Below, piece after piece: positions 16,264 through 24,613 of a stretch of 64,000 nucleotides of DNA (the first letter of the stretch is position 1; the number at the start of each line of letters is the position of its first letter). Origin of the DNA: Acidobacterium sp049965615. Lineage in GTDB: Bacteria; Acidobacteriota; Terriglobia; Terriglobales; Acidobacteriaceae. The stretch is taken from the NCBI GenBank assembly GCA_049965615.1, contig JBMFWD010000010.1, forward strand, positions 16,745 through 80,744. The letters are read 5' to 3'. The translations under genes were made by a program, and so were the position numbers. Below the pieces are notes generated by a model. That model made no database searches. It was not told where the DNA came from and saw only the letters and a list, made by a program, of their open reading frames with translations.

Positions 16264-17067
16264 CTAGCCTTTTGAGCCGTTGCTCCAGGTGGTGACCGGG
16301 GTGATGACCTCCACGAGGTCGTCGCGCTTTCTGATGCTGGCTGTGCGGTAGTCGCGGTTCATGATTGCGATGACTTCGAGGGGGATTTCCTTTGGGCAGG
16401 CCTCGGTGCATTGACCGATGTTGGTGCATCCGCCGAAGGGCTCTTCGTTCATCTGCGCGACCATGTTGAGTGCCCGGCGATCCTGCTCGGGCTTGCCTTG
16501 CGGGAGCAGGCCGAGGTGGGAGATTTTTGCTCCGGTGAAGAGCGAGGCCGAGGCGTTGGGGCATGCGGCGACGCAGGCTCCGCAGCCGATGCAGGTGGCT
16601 GCGTCCATGGCGCGGTCAGCGATGCCCTTGGGGACGGGTATGGCGTTGCCGTCGGGAGCATTGCCGGTGGAGACGGAGATGTAGCCGCCCGCGGCGATGA
16701 TGCGGTCGAAGGCGCGGCGGTCGACGACGAGGTCTTTGACGAGCGGGAAGGCTGCGGCGCGCCAGGGCTCGATGGTCAACTGATCGCCATCCTTGAAATG
16801 GCGCATGGTGAGCTGGCAGGCGGTGGTGGCGGATTTGGGGCCATGGGCATGGCCGTTGATCATGAATCCGCAGGAGCCGCAGATGCCTTCGCGGCAGTCA
16901 TGCTCGAAGGCAACAGGTTCTTCGCCGCGCTGGATGAGGTCCTCGTTGAGGACGTCGAGGCATTCGAGCATCGACATCTCCGGATTGACATTGTCGACGG
17001 AGTAGCTGACGAATTTGCCCTTTTCGTCCCGGTTCTTCTGACGCCAGATTTTCAGGGTCAATTTCAT
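16264..17067 (-). CDS. sdhB: Succinate dehydrogenase iron-sulphur subunit
   Basis: 267 residues. Three clusters can be read: [2Fe-2S] CREGICGSCGF...C near 58-85, [4Fe-4S] CIGCGACVAACP near 138-149, and [3Fe-4S] CTNIGQCTEACPKEIP near 212-227. It carries electrons from the SdhA flavin to the membrane quinone site. The gene is the last of sdhC-sdhA-sdhB; its ATG directly follows the sdhA stop with no gap. A bidirectional terminator lies 27 bp downstream. Confidence 0.96.
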   Translation of the reverse strand: MKLTLKIWRQKNRDEKGKFVSYSVDNVNPEMSMLECLDVLNEDLIQRGEEPVAFEHDCREGICGSCGFMINGHAHGPKSATTACQLTMRHFKDGDQLTIEPWRAAAFPLVKDLVVDRRAFDRIIAAGGYISVSTGNAPDGNAIPVPKGIADRAMDAATCIGCGACVAACPNASASLFTGAKISHLGLLPQGKPEQDRRALNMVAQMNEEPFGGCTNIGQCTEACPKEIPLEVIAIMNRDYRTASIRKRDDLVEVITPVTTWSNGSKG

Positions 17068-18981
17068 TTACTTGTAGCTCCTCTGGCTGGGGTGAACGTA
17101 TTCGAACTCCAGCGGTTCTTTCGTCAGAGTGGGCTCGCCGTCGGGGCCGTTGTAGCCCCAGGCTGCCACGTAGGAGTAGTTTTCATCGTCGCGTTTGGCT
17201 TCGCCGTCGGGGGTCTGATACTCCTCGCGGAAGTGCGCGCCGCAGCTTTCGTTGCGGTTGAGCGCGTCGATGCACATGAGCTCGCCGAGCTCGAAGAAGT
17301 CGGCGACGCGACCGGCTTTTTCGAGGCTCTGATTGAGGTCGGAGCCGCTGCCGGGGACGTTGACGTTCTGCCAGAACTCCTGCTTGAGCTCGCGGACCTG
17401 GCCGATGGCTTTTTTGAGGCCTTCGGCGGTGCGGGACATGCCGCACTCGTCCCAGATGATTTTGCCGAGCTGGCGATGGAAGGAGTCGACGGTGCGCTTG
17501 CCCTTGATGGAGAGCAGGGTGGAGATGGAGTTTTTGACTCTGGAGACTGCTTCCTGGACTACGGGGTGGGACTCGTCGACCTTGTCGAGCTTGCTGTTGG
17601 CGATGTAGTTGCCGACGGTGTAGGGGATGATGAAGTATCCGTCGGAGAGGCCCTGCATGAGGGCGCTGGCGCCGAGGCGGTTTGCGCCGTGGTCAGAGAA
17701 GTTGGCCTCGCCAGCCACGAAGAGGCCAGGGATGGTGCTCTGGAGGTAATAGTCGACCCAGAGACCTCCCATGGTGTAGTGAATGGCGGGATAGATGCGC
17801 ATGGGGACTTTGTAGGGATTTTCGTCCGTGATGCGCTGATACATGTCGAAGAGGTTGCCGTAGCGCTCGCGGATGACGTGTTCGCCAAGGCGCTGGATGG
17901 CGTCGGAGAAGTCGAGGTAGACGCCGAGGCCGGTTTCTCCAACGCCACGGCCTTCGTCGCAGACGTGCTTGGCGTTGCGGGAGGCGACGTCGCGGGGGAC
18001 GAGGTTGCCGAAGCTGGGGTAGCGCCGTTCGAGGTAGTAGTCGCGCTCGTCGGCGGGGATCTGGTTGGGGGGGCGCTTGTCGCCTTTGTTTTTGGGCACC
18101 CAGATGCGGCCATCGTTGCGGAGCGACTCTGACATGAGCGTGAGCTTGGACTGATAGTCGCCGGAGACGGGGATGCAGGTGGGGTGAATCTGCGTGAAGC
18201 AGGGATTGGCGAAGAGCGCACCGCGCTTGTGGGCGCGCCAGCTTGCGGTGACGTTGGAGCCCTTGGCGTTGGTGGAGAGGTAGTAGACGTTGCCGTATCC
18301 ACCGCTGGCGAGGACGACCGCGTCGCCGAAGTGCACGTTGATTTCGCCGGTGACGAGATGGCGGGTGACGATGCCGCGAGCCTGGCCGTCGACGACGATG
18401 AGATCGAGCATCTCGGTGCGGGGGAACATGGTGACGGTTCCGGCGTTGACCTGACGCTCAAGCGCCTGATAGGCGCCGAGGAGCAACTGCTGGCCTGTTT
18501 GCCCGCGGGCATAGAAGGTGCGGGAGACCTGCGCTCCGCCGAAGGAGCGGTTGGTGAGCATGCCGCCGTATTCGCGGGCGAAGGGCACGCCCTGGGCGAC
18601 GCACTGGTCAATGATGTTGACGCTGTTCTGTGCGAGGCGGTAGACGTTGGCTTCACGGGAGCGGAAGTCGCCGCCTTTTACCGTGTCATAGAAGAGGCGG
18701 TAGACGCTGTCGCCGTCGTTCTGATAGTTTTTCGCGGCGTTGATGCCGCCCTGCGCGGCAATGGAGTGCGCGCGGCGTGGAGAGTCCTGAAAGCAGAAGC
18801 ACTTGACGTTGTAGCCGAGCTCGCCCATGGAGGCGGATGCGGATGCTCCCGCAAGGCCGGAGCCGACGACAAGGACGGTGTGCTTGCGCTTATTGGCGGG
18901 ATTGACGAGCTTCATGTCGAAGCGTGCTTTTTCCCATGCTTTTTCGATTGGGCCGGATGGAATTCTTGCGTCGAGTTTCAT
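17068..18981 (-). CDS. sdhA: Succinate dehydrogenase flavoprotein subunit
   Basis: 637 residues. The FAD-binding motif VLVVGSGLAGASASAS spans about 36-51. RRAHSIAAQGG (69-79) carries His72, the residue that binds FAD covalently in this family. Further conserved segments are the capping-domain HPTCIPVSGDYQSKL and the active-site HYTMGGLWVDYY, plus VAGEANFSDHGANRLGASAL. It oxidises succinate to fumarate. Its length and context (with one b558-type SdhC) fit the type-B enzymes that use menaquinone. Its start overlaps the sdhC stop by one base (TAATG). Confidence 0.97.
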   Translation of the reverse strand: MKLDARIPSGPIEKAWEKARFDMKLVNPANKRKHTVLVVGSGLAGASASASMGELGYNVKCFCFQDSPRRAHSIAAQGGINAAKNYQNDGDSVYRLFYDTVKGGDFRSREANVYRLAQNSVNIIDQCVAQGVPFAREYGGMLTNRSFGGAQVSRTFYARGQTGQQLLLGAYQALERQVNAGTVTMFPRTEMLDLIVVDGQARGIVTRHLVTGEINVHFGDAVVLASGGYGNVYYLSTNAKGSNVTASWRAHKRGALFANPCFTQIHPTCIPVSGDYQSKLTLMSESLRNDGRIWVPKNKGDKRPPNQIPADERDYYLERRYPSFGNLVPRDVASRNAKHVCDEGRGVGETGLGVYLDFSDAIQRLGEHVIRERYGNLFDMYQRITDENPYKVPMRIYPAIHYTMGGLWVDYYLQSTIPGLFVAGEANFSDHGANRLGASALMQGLSDGYFIIPYTVGNYIANSKLDKVDESHPVVQEAVSRVKNSISTLLSIKGKRTVDSFHRQLGKIIWDECGMSRTAEGLKKAIGQVRELKQEFWQNVNVPGSGSDLNQSLEKAGRVADFFELGELMCIDALNRNESCGAHFREEYQTPDGEAKRDDENYSYVAAWGYNGPDGEPTLTKEPLEFEYVHPSQRSYK

Positions 18982-19673
18982 TACTTGATTAGCCCCGTGA
19001 GTACGCTGATCGGGATGGAGATGAATCCCCCGATGATGATGACGGAAATCCAGAGAGCGAGCTGCTTGAGCGCGAGTTCACGCGTTCGCGAGTGCGGCAG
19101 GCCGAAGGACTGAAGCATGCTCCAGAGGCCATGGCGAAGGTGCAGGCCGAGGAGGCAGAGCGCGAAGATGTACCAGGCCGAGATCCACCAGACGGAGAAG
19201 CCGGCGACGACGTTGTGGTAGACCGCGCCGGGGACGAACCGGGAGCCAGGATGAATGAATCCGCCGGTGAATTCCAGGAGGTGGAAGATGATGAAGGCGA
19301 GGACGATGGGGCCGCTCCAGTACATGGTGCGCGATGCGTAGGAGGTGCCGTCGGAGTCCTTGCGTGCGTAGCCGACGGGGCGTGCCCTTTTCTTCCTTAA
19401 CCAGAGCTGCGCGGCAGCCTCGATGTGGAGCAGCACCGACACAATGAGGACGCTGCGGACGATCCAGAGCAGGGTGCCGTCAAAGTGGAGAAAAGCTGCA
19501 TAGGCGTTGTAACGGGCGGGACCTGCGTAGATGAGCAGGTTGCCTAAAAGATGGCCGACGACGAAGAGGAAGAGGATGCATCCTGTCACCGCCATCACGA
19601 TTTTTTTGCCGTTGGTCGACTTCCAGAAGCCTGGAGCCTGATGCTTACTCATGGTTGCTGCGCCTGTGCTCAT
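18981..19673 (-). CDS. sdhC: Succinate dehydrogenase cytochrome b558-type membrane subunit
   Basis: 230 residues from the ATG preceded by GGAAAG; a longer frame upstream has no ribosome site. Five membrane helices are visible, starting at IVMAVTGCILFLFVVGHLLG and ending at LALWISVIIIGGFISIPISV. Candidate haem-ligand histidines lie in VVGHLLG, LLHIEAA, FHLLEF, YHNVVAG and LHLRHGLW. A single five-helix subunit replacing SdhC+SdhD is typical of the di-haem, type-B family. It is the first gene of the sdhCAB operon. Confidence 0.93.
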   Translation of the reverse strand: MSTGAATMSKHQAPGFWKSTNGKKIVMAVTGCILFLFVVGHLLGNLLIYAGPARYNAYAAFLHFDGTLLWIVRSVLIVSVLLHIEAAAQLWLRKKRARPVGYARKDSDGTSYASRTMYWSGPIVLAFIIFHLLEFTGGFIHPGSRFVPGAVYHNVVAGFSVWWISAWYIFALCLLGLHLRHGLWSMLQSFGLPHSRTRELALKQLALWISVIIIGGFISIPISVLTGLIK

Positions 19674-19928
19674 TGAACTTTCCAAACCTGATTGAAGTGA
19701 AGCATGAAGTTGCTGAACCCTCACGATCGTGTGATTTTCGCCGGGCCTGTGGGTTGCCAGCCAGGGCCGCGATGCGTGCGAGGTGAACGTCAATGCAGGG
19801 GGTGATTGAAGCCCATCTGCGTGTGTGGACCGTGTTTCTGGACCGGTTAAGCACCATTCAAACCGAAAGTTTATTATTTGGTGCCGCCGAGGCATGCGTC
19901 AAGGAAGGGGATTGAGCGGAGTTGAAAA

Positions 19929-20552
19929 TCATGCGATGTCTTTCAGCGTGATGATTTCGAGCAGGGAGCGGAGCGCGGCTCCGCGATGGCTGAGGTGGTG
20001 CCTGGTGTTGAGGTCGATTTCGGCCATGGTTTTGGCGAGCTGGGGCAGGTGGAAGAGGGGATCGTAGCCGAAACCGCCGGTTCCGCGGGGAGTGGTGAGG
20101 ATCTGGCCCGGGACTTCGCCGCTGGCGGAGAGGATTTCGGCTCCGTCGCGGGCGAGGGAGAGGACGCAGCGGTAGCGAGCGGCGCGGTCTGGGATGGATT
20201 GCATGCGATAGAGCAGGAGGAGGTTGTTGCGCTCGTCGTTGGAGAGTGTGGAGTCGGGGAGGAAGTTGGCGTCGTCGGCGTAGCGGGCGGAGCGGACTCC
20301 GGGGTCGTTGTGGAGGGCGGGGACTTCGAGGCCGGAGTCGTCGGCGAGGACGAGCTGGCCGGGGAGGTGGCGGGAATAGAACTCGGCCTTGAGGCGGGCG
20401 TTGTCGGCGAAGGTGCGGCCGGTTTCTTCGGGCGCGGGGATGGCGGCGAGGTTGGGGAGCGGCAGGATTTCGACGGCAGTGTGCTCGGCGGCGGTGCGGA
20501 AGTCGCGGAGCTTGCCGGGGTTGGAGGAGGCTACGTAGAGGGTGAGCGGCAT
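19929..20552 (-). CDS. rdgB: XTP/dITP diphosphatase (RdgB/HAM1 family)
   Basis: 207 residues. It hydrolyses non-canonical purine nucleotides (ITP, dITP, XTP) and so prevents their incorporation. Motifs: ASSNPGKLRDF near 8-18, LADDSGLEV near 69-77, GTGGFGYDPLF near 155-165 and SHRGAALR near 186-193. It starts one base after the stop of the endonuclease III-like gene, so both form a small genome-maintenance operon. Confidence 0.95.
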   Translation of the reverse strand: MPLTLYVASSNPGKLRDFRTAAEHTAVEILPLPNLAAIPAPEETGRTFADNARLKAEFYSRHLPGQLVLADDSGLEVPALHNDPGVRSARYADDANFLPDSTLSNDERNNLLLLYRMQSIPDRAARYRCVLSLARDGAEILSASGEVPGQILTTPRGTGGFGYDPLFHLPQLAKTMAEIDLNTRHHLSHRGAALRSLLEIITLKDIA

Positions 20553-20553
20553 A

Positions 20554-21273
20554 TCAATAGGCTAATGGTTTGCCGTGGAGGTGGGTGAGGAGGTCGGCGC
20601 GGAGGGGGCATAGGGCGCAGTTTGGGGTGCGGCAGCAGTGGTCTTTACCGATTTGCACGATGAGGGCGTGGAACTCGTTGCAGTGATCGGCGAGGGCGGC
20701 TGGGTCCTGTTCGTCGGCGAAGGCGGAGAGTGCGAGTTGCTGGAGCTGGGTGTAGCCGGCGCGGGATGGGGCCAGGCCGTGGCGGATGGCGACGCGGCGG
20801 AGGTATTCGTCGACGACCATGGCGGGCTGGTGGAGGGCGTAGAGGAGGATGGCGTCGGCGGTTTCCGGGCCGATGCCGGAGATGGCGAGCAGTTGGGCGC
20901 GGGCTTCTGCGAGTGGTGTGCGGGCGAAGGTTTCGATGGAGCCGTGGTAGTGGGTGTGGATGAGGTGGAGCAGGGCATGGAGGGTGGCGGCCTTGCGCTG
21001 CATGAAGCCGGAGGGGCGGATGAGCTCGCGGAGCTGGTCGATGGGGAGGGTGCGGAGGGCTTCGAATTGGAGGAGGTTGCGCTGGCGGAGGTTCGCGAGC
21101 GAGCGCTCGGCGGCGGTCCAGGCGGTGCCCTGGGTGAGGCATGCTCCGACGATGGTTTCCAGCGGAGACTGGGAGGGCCACCAGTGCTGCGGGCCGTAGT
21201 GGGCGGCGAGAGTTTCGTAGAGAGTGCGGAGACGGTCGGCGGCTGGCGGCGTTGAGGGTTTGGGTGCGGGCAT
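20554..21273 (-). CDS. Endonuclease III-like HhH-GPD DNA glycosylase
   Basis: 239 residues. The helix-hairpin-helix is ISGIGPETADAIL (131-143) and the catalytic Asp is D155 in VVDEYLRR. In E. coli endonuclease III the hairpin carries the catalytic Lys (LPGVGRKTA); here that position is Glu137, so a lyase reaction of the Nth kind is unlikely. The protein may be a monofunctional glycosylase of the MagIII or mismatch-glycosylase type. The C-terminal cysteines C213, C214, C219 and C222 resemble the iron-sulphur loop, but the fourth ligand expected near residue 228 is missing. The substrate base is unknown. It is co-transcribed with rdgB. Confidence 0.85.
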   Translation of the reverse strand: MPAPKPSTPPAADRLRTLYETLAAHYGPQHWWPSQSPLETIVGACLTQGTAWTAAERSLANLRQRNLLQFEALRTLPIDQLRELIRPSGFMQRKAATLHALLHLIHTHYHGSIETFARTPLAEARAQLLAISGIGPETADAILLYALHQPAMVVDEYLRRVAIRHGLAPSRAGYTQLQQLALSAFADEQDPAALADHCNEFHALIVQIGKDHCCRTPNCALCPLRADLLTHLHGKPLAY

Positions 21274-21307
21274 GGGCGGATGGATCTGCGACCTTTGCCG
21301 TGGGTTG

Positions 21308-22201
21308 CTACTGGTAGGGCGAAGGCCTGTGCTTCTGGGATGATGCTATCGCAGGGGTGTTGCCGGGCGAGGGTGGATGGGATTTGGCGGCGATGGCGGG
21401 TCTGGAGGCGGAAGGTATTTCCTTGGGCGCCGGCGGATTTTGACCTGCTGCGATGGCGTTTATCGGGGTGGCGAGGTGCGGCTGGGCGTTGTATCCGTGG
21501 GGGAGGACGATGATGTCGACGCGGCGGTTTTCTGCGCGCCCGGCGGCGGTGGCGTTTGAGGCGATGGGGTGGTACTGGGCGTATCCTGCGGCGGAGAGGC
21601 GCGCCGGGTTCATTTGAAACTGACGGATGAAGAGGCGGGTGAGGTAGGTGGCGCGGGCGGTGGAGAGCTCCCAGTTGGAATTGTACTGCGAGGTGTGGAT
21701 GGGGATGTTGTCGGTATGGCCTTCGATGCGCAGGGCGTAGGGGGTGGGGCGGAGCTGCTGTGCGATTTTGGCGATGGTGGGGATCGAAGAGATGCGTGGC
21801 TGGGCGGAGCCGCTGTGGTAGAAGCCGGCTTCGCGCAGGGAGATGACGAGCCCGTTGGGACCGAGCTGGAGGGCGACGGTGTGGGCGGCGAGTTCTTTGG
21901 AGAGAGTGTTCGAGAGCTGTTTCTTTATGCGGGCGAGGTCTTCCTCGACGGAGACGGGATCTTTGGCCTGGGGCGGCACGGCCACTGAGCCGGCCCCTTT
22001 GCCGTGTCCGTCAGGCGGGAAGAGGCCGAGCGCGGTGAAGGCGGAGTGGATGGACTGGGCGACCTGAGCCTGCTTGCGGATGTCCGCGCGGGAGCTGGCG
22101 TAGAGGACGACGAAAAAGGCGAAGAGCAGGGTGATGAAGTCGGCGTAGGAGACCAGCCAGCGCTCGTGATTGGAGTGGTGGTTTTGGCGGCGGCGCTTCA
22201 T
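21308..22201 (-). CDS. motB: Flagellar motor stator protein MotB
   Basis: 297 residues. One N-terminal membrane helix contains the proton-binding Asp (SYADFITLLFAFFVVLYA, Asp about residue 21). A plug/linker region follows, then an OmpA-like peptidoglycan-binding domain (about 155-245: RIEGHTDNIPI, STARATYL, GRAENRRVDI). The C-terminal 50 residues are Pro/Ala/Ser-rich and probably disordered. Its start overlaps motA by four bases. MotB anchors the stator to the cell wall and conducts protons with MotA. Confidence 0.95.
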   Translation of the reverse strand: MKRRRQNHHSNHERWLVSYADFITLLFAFFVVLYASSRADIRKQAQVAQSIHSAFTALGLFPPDGHGKGAGSVAVPPQAKDPVSVEEDLARIKKQLSNTLSKELAAHTVALQLGPNGLVISLREAGFYHSGSAQPRISSIPTIAKIAQQLRPTPYALRIEGHTDNIPIHTSQYNSNWELSTARATYLTRLFIRQFQMNPARLSAAGYAQYHPIASNATAAGRAENRRVDIIVLPHGYNAQPHLATPINAIAAGQNPPAPKEIPSASRPAIAAKSHPPSPGNTPAIASSQKHRPSPYQ

Positions 22202-23010
22202 GCAGTGGACTCCTGTGCGGCAGTCTTTTTGTCGCTCTTTTTATCCTTTTTCTGTTTTTTGGCGGAGGCGCCGAGGAAGCTTTGGAGCTTGAGTTCGATC
22301 ATGCGGGGATTCATGCCTTCGAGGATGGAGATGACGCCTTCGACGGCCATTTCACGGAGGCGCTGGTCTTCGCGGACGCGGATTTTGAGTTTTCCGGCGG
22401 CGGGGAGGAAGAGGATGTTGGCGGCGGCGACCCCGTAGATGGTGGCGACGAAGGCGACGGCGATGCCTCGGCCGACCTCGCTGATGTGGTCGAGGTGCTG
22501 CATGACCTGAATGAGTCCGATGACGGCGCCGATGATGCCGATGGTGGGGGAGAATCCGCCGGCGGATTCAAAGACGGCGGGGATTTTTTCTTCGCTTTCC
22601 GACTGGTTTTCGAGCTGGAGTTCCATGATGGCGCGGAGCTCGGCTGGCTCGGTGCCGTCGACGGCGAGCATGAGGGCCTGGCGGAGACAGGGATCCTGGA
22701 TGGATTCGAGGTCGGCGTCGAGGGAGACGATGCCGGAGCGGCGGGCCTTGTTGGCGAATTCGACGATTTGCTTGAGGGTTTGCCGGCCGGAGTTTTTGGG
22801 TTGGAAGAAGACGCGGGCGAGGCGGCGCAGGGCTTCGAGCACGGTGGCGAGCGGGTACTGGAGGAGCACGGCGCCGAAGGTGCCGCCGAAGACGATCATG
22901 GCGGCGGTGGGCTGGAGGACCTGGTCGATGCGTCCGCCTTCAATGATGAGTCCGGCAAGGATGCCGAGGAGGGCGAGGATGATGCCGCCCACGCTGCTGC
23001 TGTCCAACAT
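22198..23010 (-). CDS. motA: Flagellar motor stator protein MotA
   Basis: 270 residues, typical length. Four membrane helices: GGIILALLGILAGLIIEGG, PTAAMIVFGGTFGAVLL, GFSPTIGIIGAVIGLIQVM and GIAVAFVATIYGVAAANILFLP. The cytoplasmic loop between helices 2 and 3 carries the charged region that meets FliG. The C-terminus ends in a Lys/Asp-rich tail (KKQKKDKKSDKK). It lies 9 bp after flbD and overlaps motB. Confidence 0.96.
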   Translation of the reverse strand: MLDSSSVGGIILALLGILAGLIIEGGRIDQVLQPTAAMIVFGGTFGAVLLQYPLATVLEALRRLARVFFQPKNSGRQTLKQIVEFANKARRSGIVSLDADLESIQDPCLRQALMLAVDGTEPAELRAIMELQLENQSESEEKIPAVFESAGGFSPTIGIIGAVIGLIQVMQHLDHISEVGRGIAVAFVATIYGVAAANILFLPAAGKLKIRVREDQRLREMAVEGVISILEGMNPRMIELKLQSFLGASAKKQKKDKKSDKKTAAQESTA

Positions 23011-23019
23011 GGCTACTCC

Positions 23020-23355
23020 TTAAAACTGTTGTGGACGGCGCCGGTGGATGGCGGCCGGGTCGGGTGGGAAAGTTTCCTGGCGTTCTTCGGCGAGGTGATC
23101 GAAGGCGGACTGGGCGCCGGCGGCGGCCGTGGCGTTGTGCAGTTCGAGGGCGTGGGGCAGGGATTGTGCGACGGCGCGAAGGATCTGGACGCGGTATTCG
23201 GACATGCGGTGGAGGAGATCTTCGCAGGATTCGCGGACGAGTATTTTCTCGCCGTGGACGAGGGTGATCATGGTGTCCGGGGATGCCTCGGCGTACTTGA
23301 TGAGGTCGGAGTTGAGATAGATGGGGCTTCCGTTGAGCCTTGTAAGAGGAATCAT
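23020..23355 (-). CDS. flbD: FlbD-family flagellar protein
   Basis: 111 residues. The first 65 residues match the small FlbD/SwrD family (MIPLTRLNGSPIYLNSDLIKYAEASPDTMITL...GEKILVRES), which supports stator function or flagellar gene output in other bacteria. The C-terminal 45 residues (NATAAAGAQSAFDHL...) are an extension not usual for the family, and low in complexity. It is the first gene of flbD-motA-motB, with a sigma-28-type promoter 22 bp upstream of the ATG. Confidence 0.85.
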   Translation of the reverse strand: MIPLTRLNGSPIYLNSDLIKYAEASPDTMITLVHGEKILVRESCEDLLHRMSEYRVQILRAVAQSLPHALELHNATAAAGAQSAFDHLAEERQETFPPDPAAIHRRRPQQF

Positions 23356-23376
23356 GGGAGTTTTGCCTCAAGGGGG

Positions 23377-23403
23377 TTATCGGCAGCGATGAGAAAACGT
23401 TCA
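23377..23403 (-). promoter_or_regulatory. Sigma-28 (FliA)-type promoter for flbD-motA-motB
   Basis: Reading the minus strand: TGAA, 15 bases, GCCGATAA. The -10 is a perfect match to the FliA consensus (TAAA-N15-GCCGATAA) and the -35 matches 3 of 4. The -10 ends 22 bp before the flbD ATG, which leaves room for a short leader with TTGAGG as ribosome site. Confidence 0.75.
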
Positions 23404-23472
23404 TAAGAAGCATGCGAGGAAGTGGGGTGTTGCGGGGGTACGCACGTGATGTGCCAAACCGGAGAGCCGAGG

Positions 23473-23499
23473 TAAAGCTGGAAGTGTGAGCGCCGATGA
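23473..23499 (+). promoter_or_regulatory. Sigma-28 (FliA)-type promoter for flagellin
   Basis: TAAA, exactly 15 bases, then GCCGATGA. The -35 is perfect and the -10 differs from the FliA consensus at one base. It lies about 90 bp upstream of the flagellin ATG, giving a leader of roughly 84 nt. Confidence 0.8.
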
Positions 23500-23589
23500 A
23501 GGCGGTGTGCAGCGATTCTCTTTGAGGCCGTGAGGACGAGGAGAATCGGAGTCGCAACAGACACACAGCTAACAAAGGAGCAACACCTT

Positions 23590-24513
23590 ATGTCTCTCGG
23601 CGTATTGAACAACATCTCGGCGATTTATGCCGCAAACAATCTGAACCAGACGCAGGCCAGCCTGCAGAACGTGCTGACGCAGCTGTCGTCCGGTTCGCGC
23701 ATCAACTCCGGCGCCGATGACGCGGCGGGCCTTTCGCTTGCGAACGGCCTGCAGGCCAACTCGTCCGCCCTGACGCAGTCGGCGACCAACGCCAGTGAAG
23801 GAGTGGGTCTTCTGCAGGTGGCCGACGGCGCGCTTTCGCAGGTGACCAACCTTCTGAACCGGGCGGTGACGCTGGCGACCGAGGCCTCGAACGGCACGCT
23901 GAACTCGACGCAGGACAGCGCGGCGAACTCCGAGTATCAGTCGATCCTGGATGAAATCAACAACATCGGCTCGACAACAACCTACAACGGCCAGCAGGTG
24001 TTTGGCGGCAGCTTCGCCATCTTTACCGGCGACGGCACGGCCGGAGGCGGCTTCAGCGACACGATTTCCCTGGCGGGCCTGACGAGCGCCACGGTGGGCG
24101 ATTCGACCGGATCGGCTGGTCTTACCTATACCTCGGGTGCGGGCACGGCCACCTCGACGCTGACTTATGCTCCGGCGGGGACTGCCGGAACCACGACCGA
24201 GGACCTGAGCACCACGAGCCTGACCAGCTCGGCCAATGCACAGACGGCCTTGAACGCGGTTTACAAGGCAGTGCAGGACGTGGCAGCCGAGCGCGGCTAC
24301 ACGGGCGCGCAGATCAACACGCTGAACGCGGTGAGCAACGTGGCGAGCACGGAGCAGACCAACGTGACGGCGGCGCAGAACTCGATCATGGCGACCGATT
24401 ACGCTTCGGCGACCTCGCAGATGTCCAAGTACGAGATTCTCTCTCAGACCGGCATCAGCGCGCTGGCGCAGGCCAACAGCATGCAGCAGCTGGTGACCAA
24501 GCTGTTGCAGTAA
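23590..24513 (+). CDS. fliC: Flagellin
   Basis: 307 residues from the ATG after AAAGGAGCAACACCTT. The conserved N-terminal D0/D1 helices (NLNQTQASLQNVLTQLSSGS, then INSGADDAAGLSLANGLQAN) and C-terminal D1/D0 helices (ATDYASATSQMSKYEIL, then QANSMQQLVTKLLQ) frame a short, Gly/Thr/Ser-rich centre (about 140-225). It polymerises into the filament after export by the flagellar type III system. The short length means small outer domains. A sigma-28 promoter precedes it and a terminator follows; fliD and fliS lie downstream. Confidence 0.96.
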   Translation: MSLGVLNNISAIYAANNLNQTQASLQNVLTQLSSGSRINSGADDAAGLSLANGLQANSSALTQSATNASEGVGLLQVADGALSQVTNLLNRAVTLATEASNGTLNSTQDSAANSEYQSILDEINNIGSTTTYNGQQVFGGSFAIFTGDGTAGGGFSDTISLAGLTSATVGDSTGSAGLTYTSGAGTATSTLTYAPAGTAGTTTEDLSTTSLTSSANAQTALNAVYKAVQDVAAERGYTGAQINTLNAVSNVASTEQTNVTAAQNSIMATDYASATSQMSKYEILSQTGISALAQANSMQQLVTKLLQ

Positions 24514-24535
24514 TCGCGGCTGACGGAACGAAACG

Positions 24536-24564
24536 GCGGGAGGCTTCGGTCTCCCGCAATCTTT
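24536..24564 (+). terminator. Intrinsic terminator after flagellin
   Basis: Stem GCGGGAG / CTCCCGC (7 bp, loop GCTTCGGT) followed by AATCTTTT, about 22 bp after the flagellin stop. It would separate the abundant flagellin message from fliD-fliS. Confidence 0.72.
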
Positions 24565-24579
24565 TGCCTTCCTCCTCCT

Positions 24580-24606
24580 TCAAGTCCTTTTCCCCTTTGC
24601 CGATAG
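24580..24606 (+). promoter_or_regulatory. Possible sigma-28-type promoter immediately before fliD
   Basis: TCAA, exactly 15 bases, then GCCGATAG: -35 3 of 4 and -10 7 of 8 to the FliA consensus. The -10 ends only 7 bp before the fliD ATG, so a transcript from here would be nearly leaderless, and the same bases (TAGGA) could serve instead as ribosome site on read-through mRNA. Chance cannot be excluded. Confidence 0.45.
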
Positions 24607-24613
24607 GAATCAC

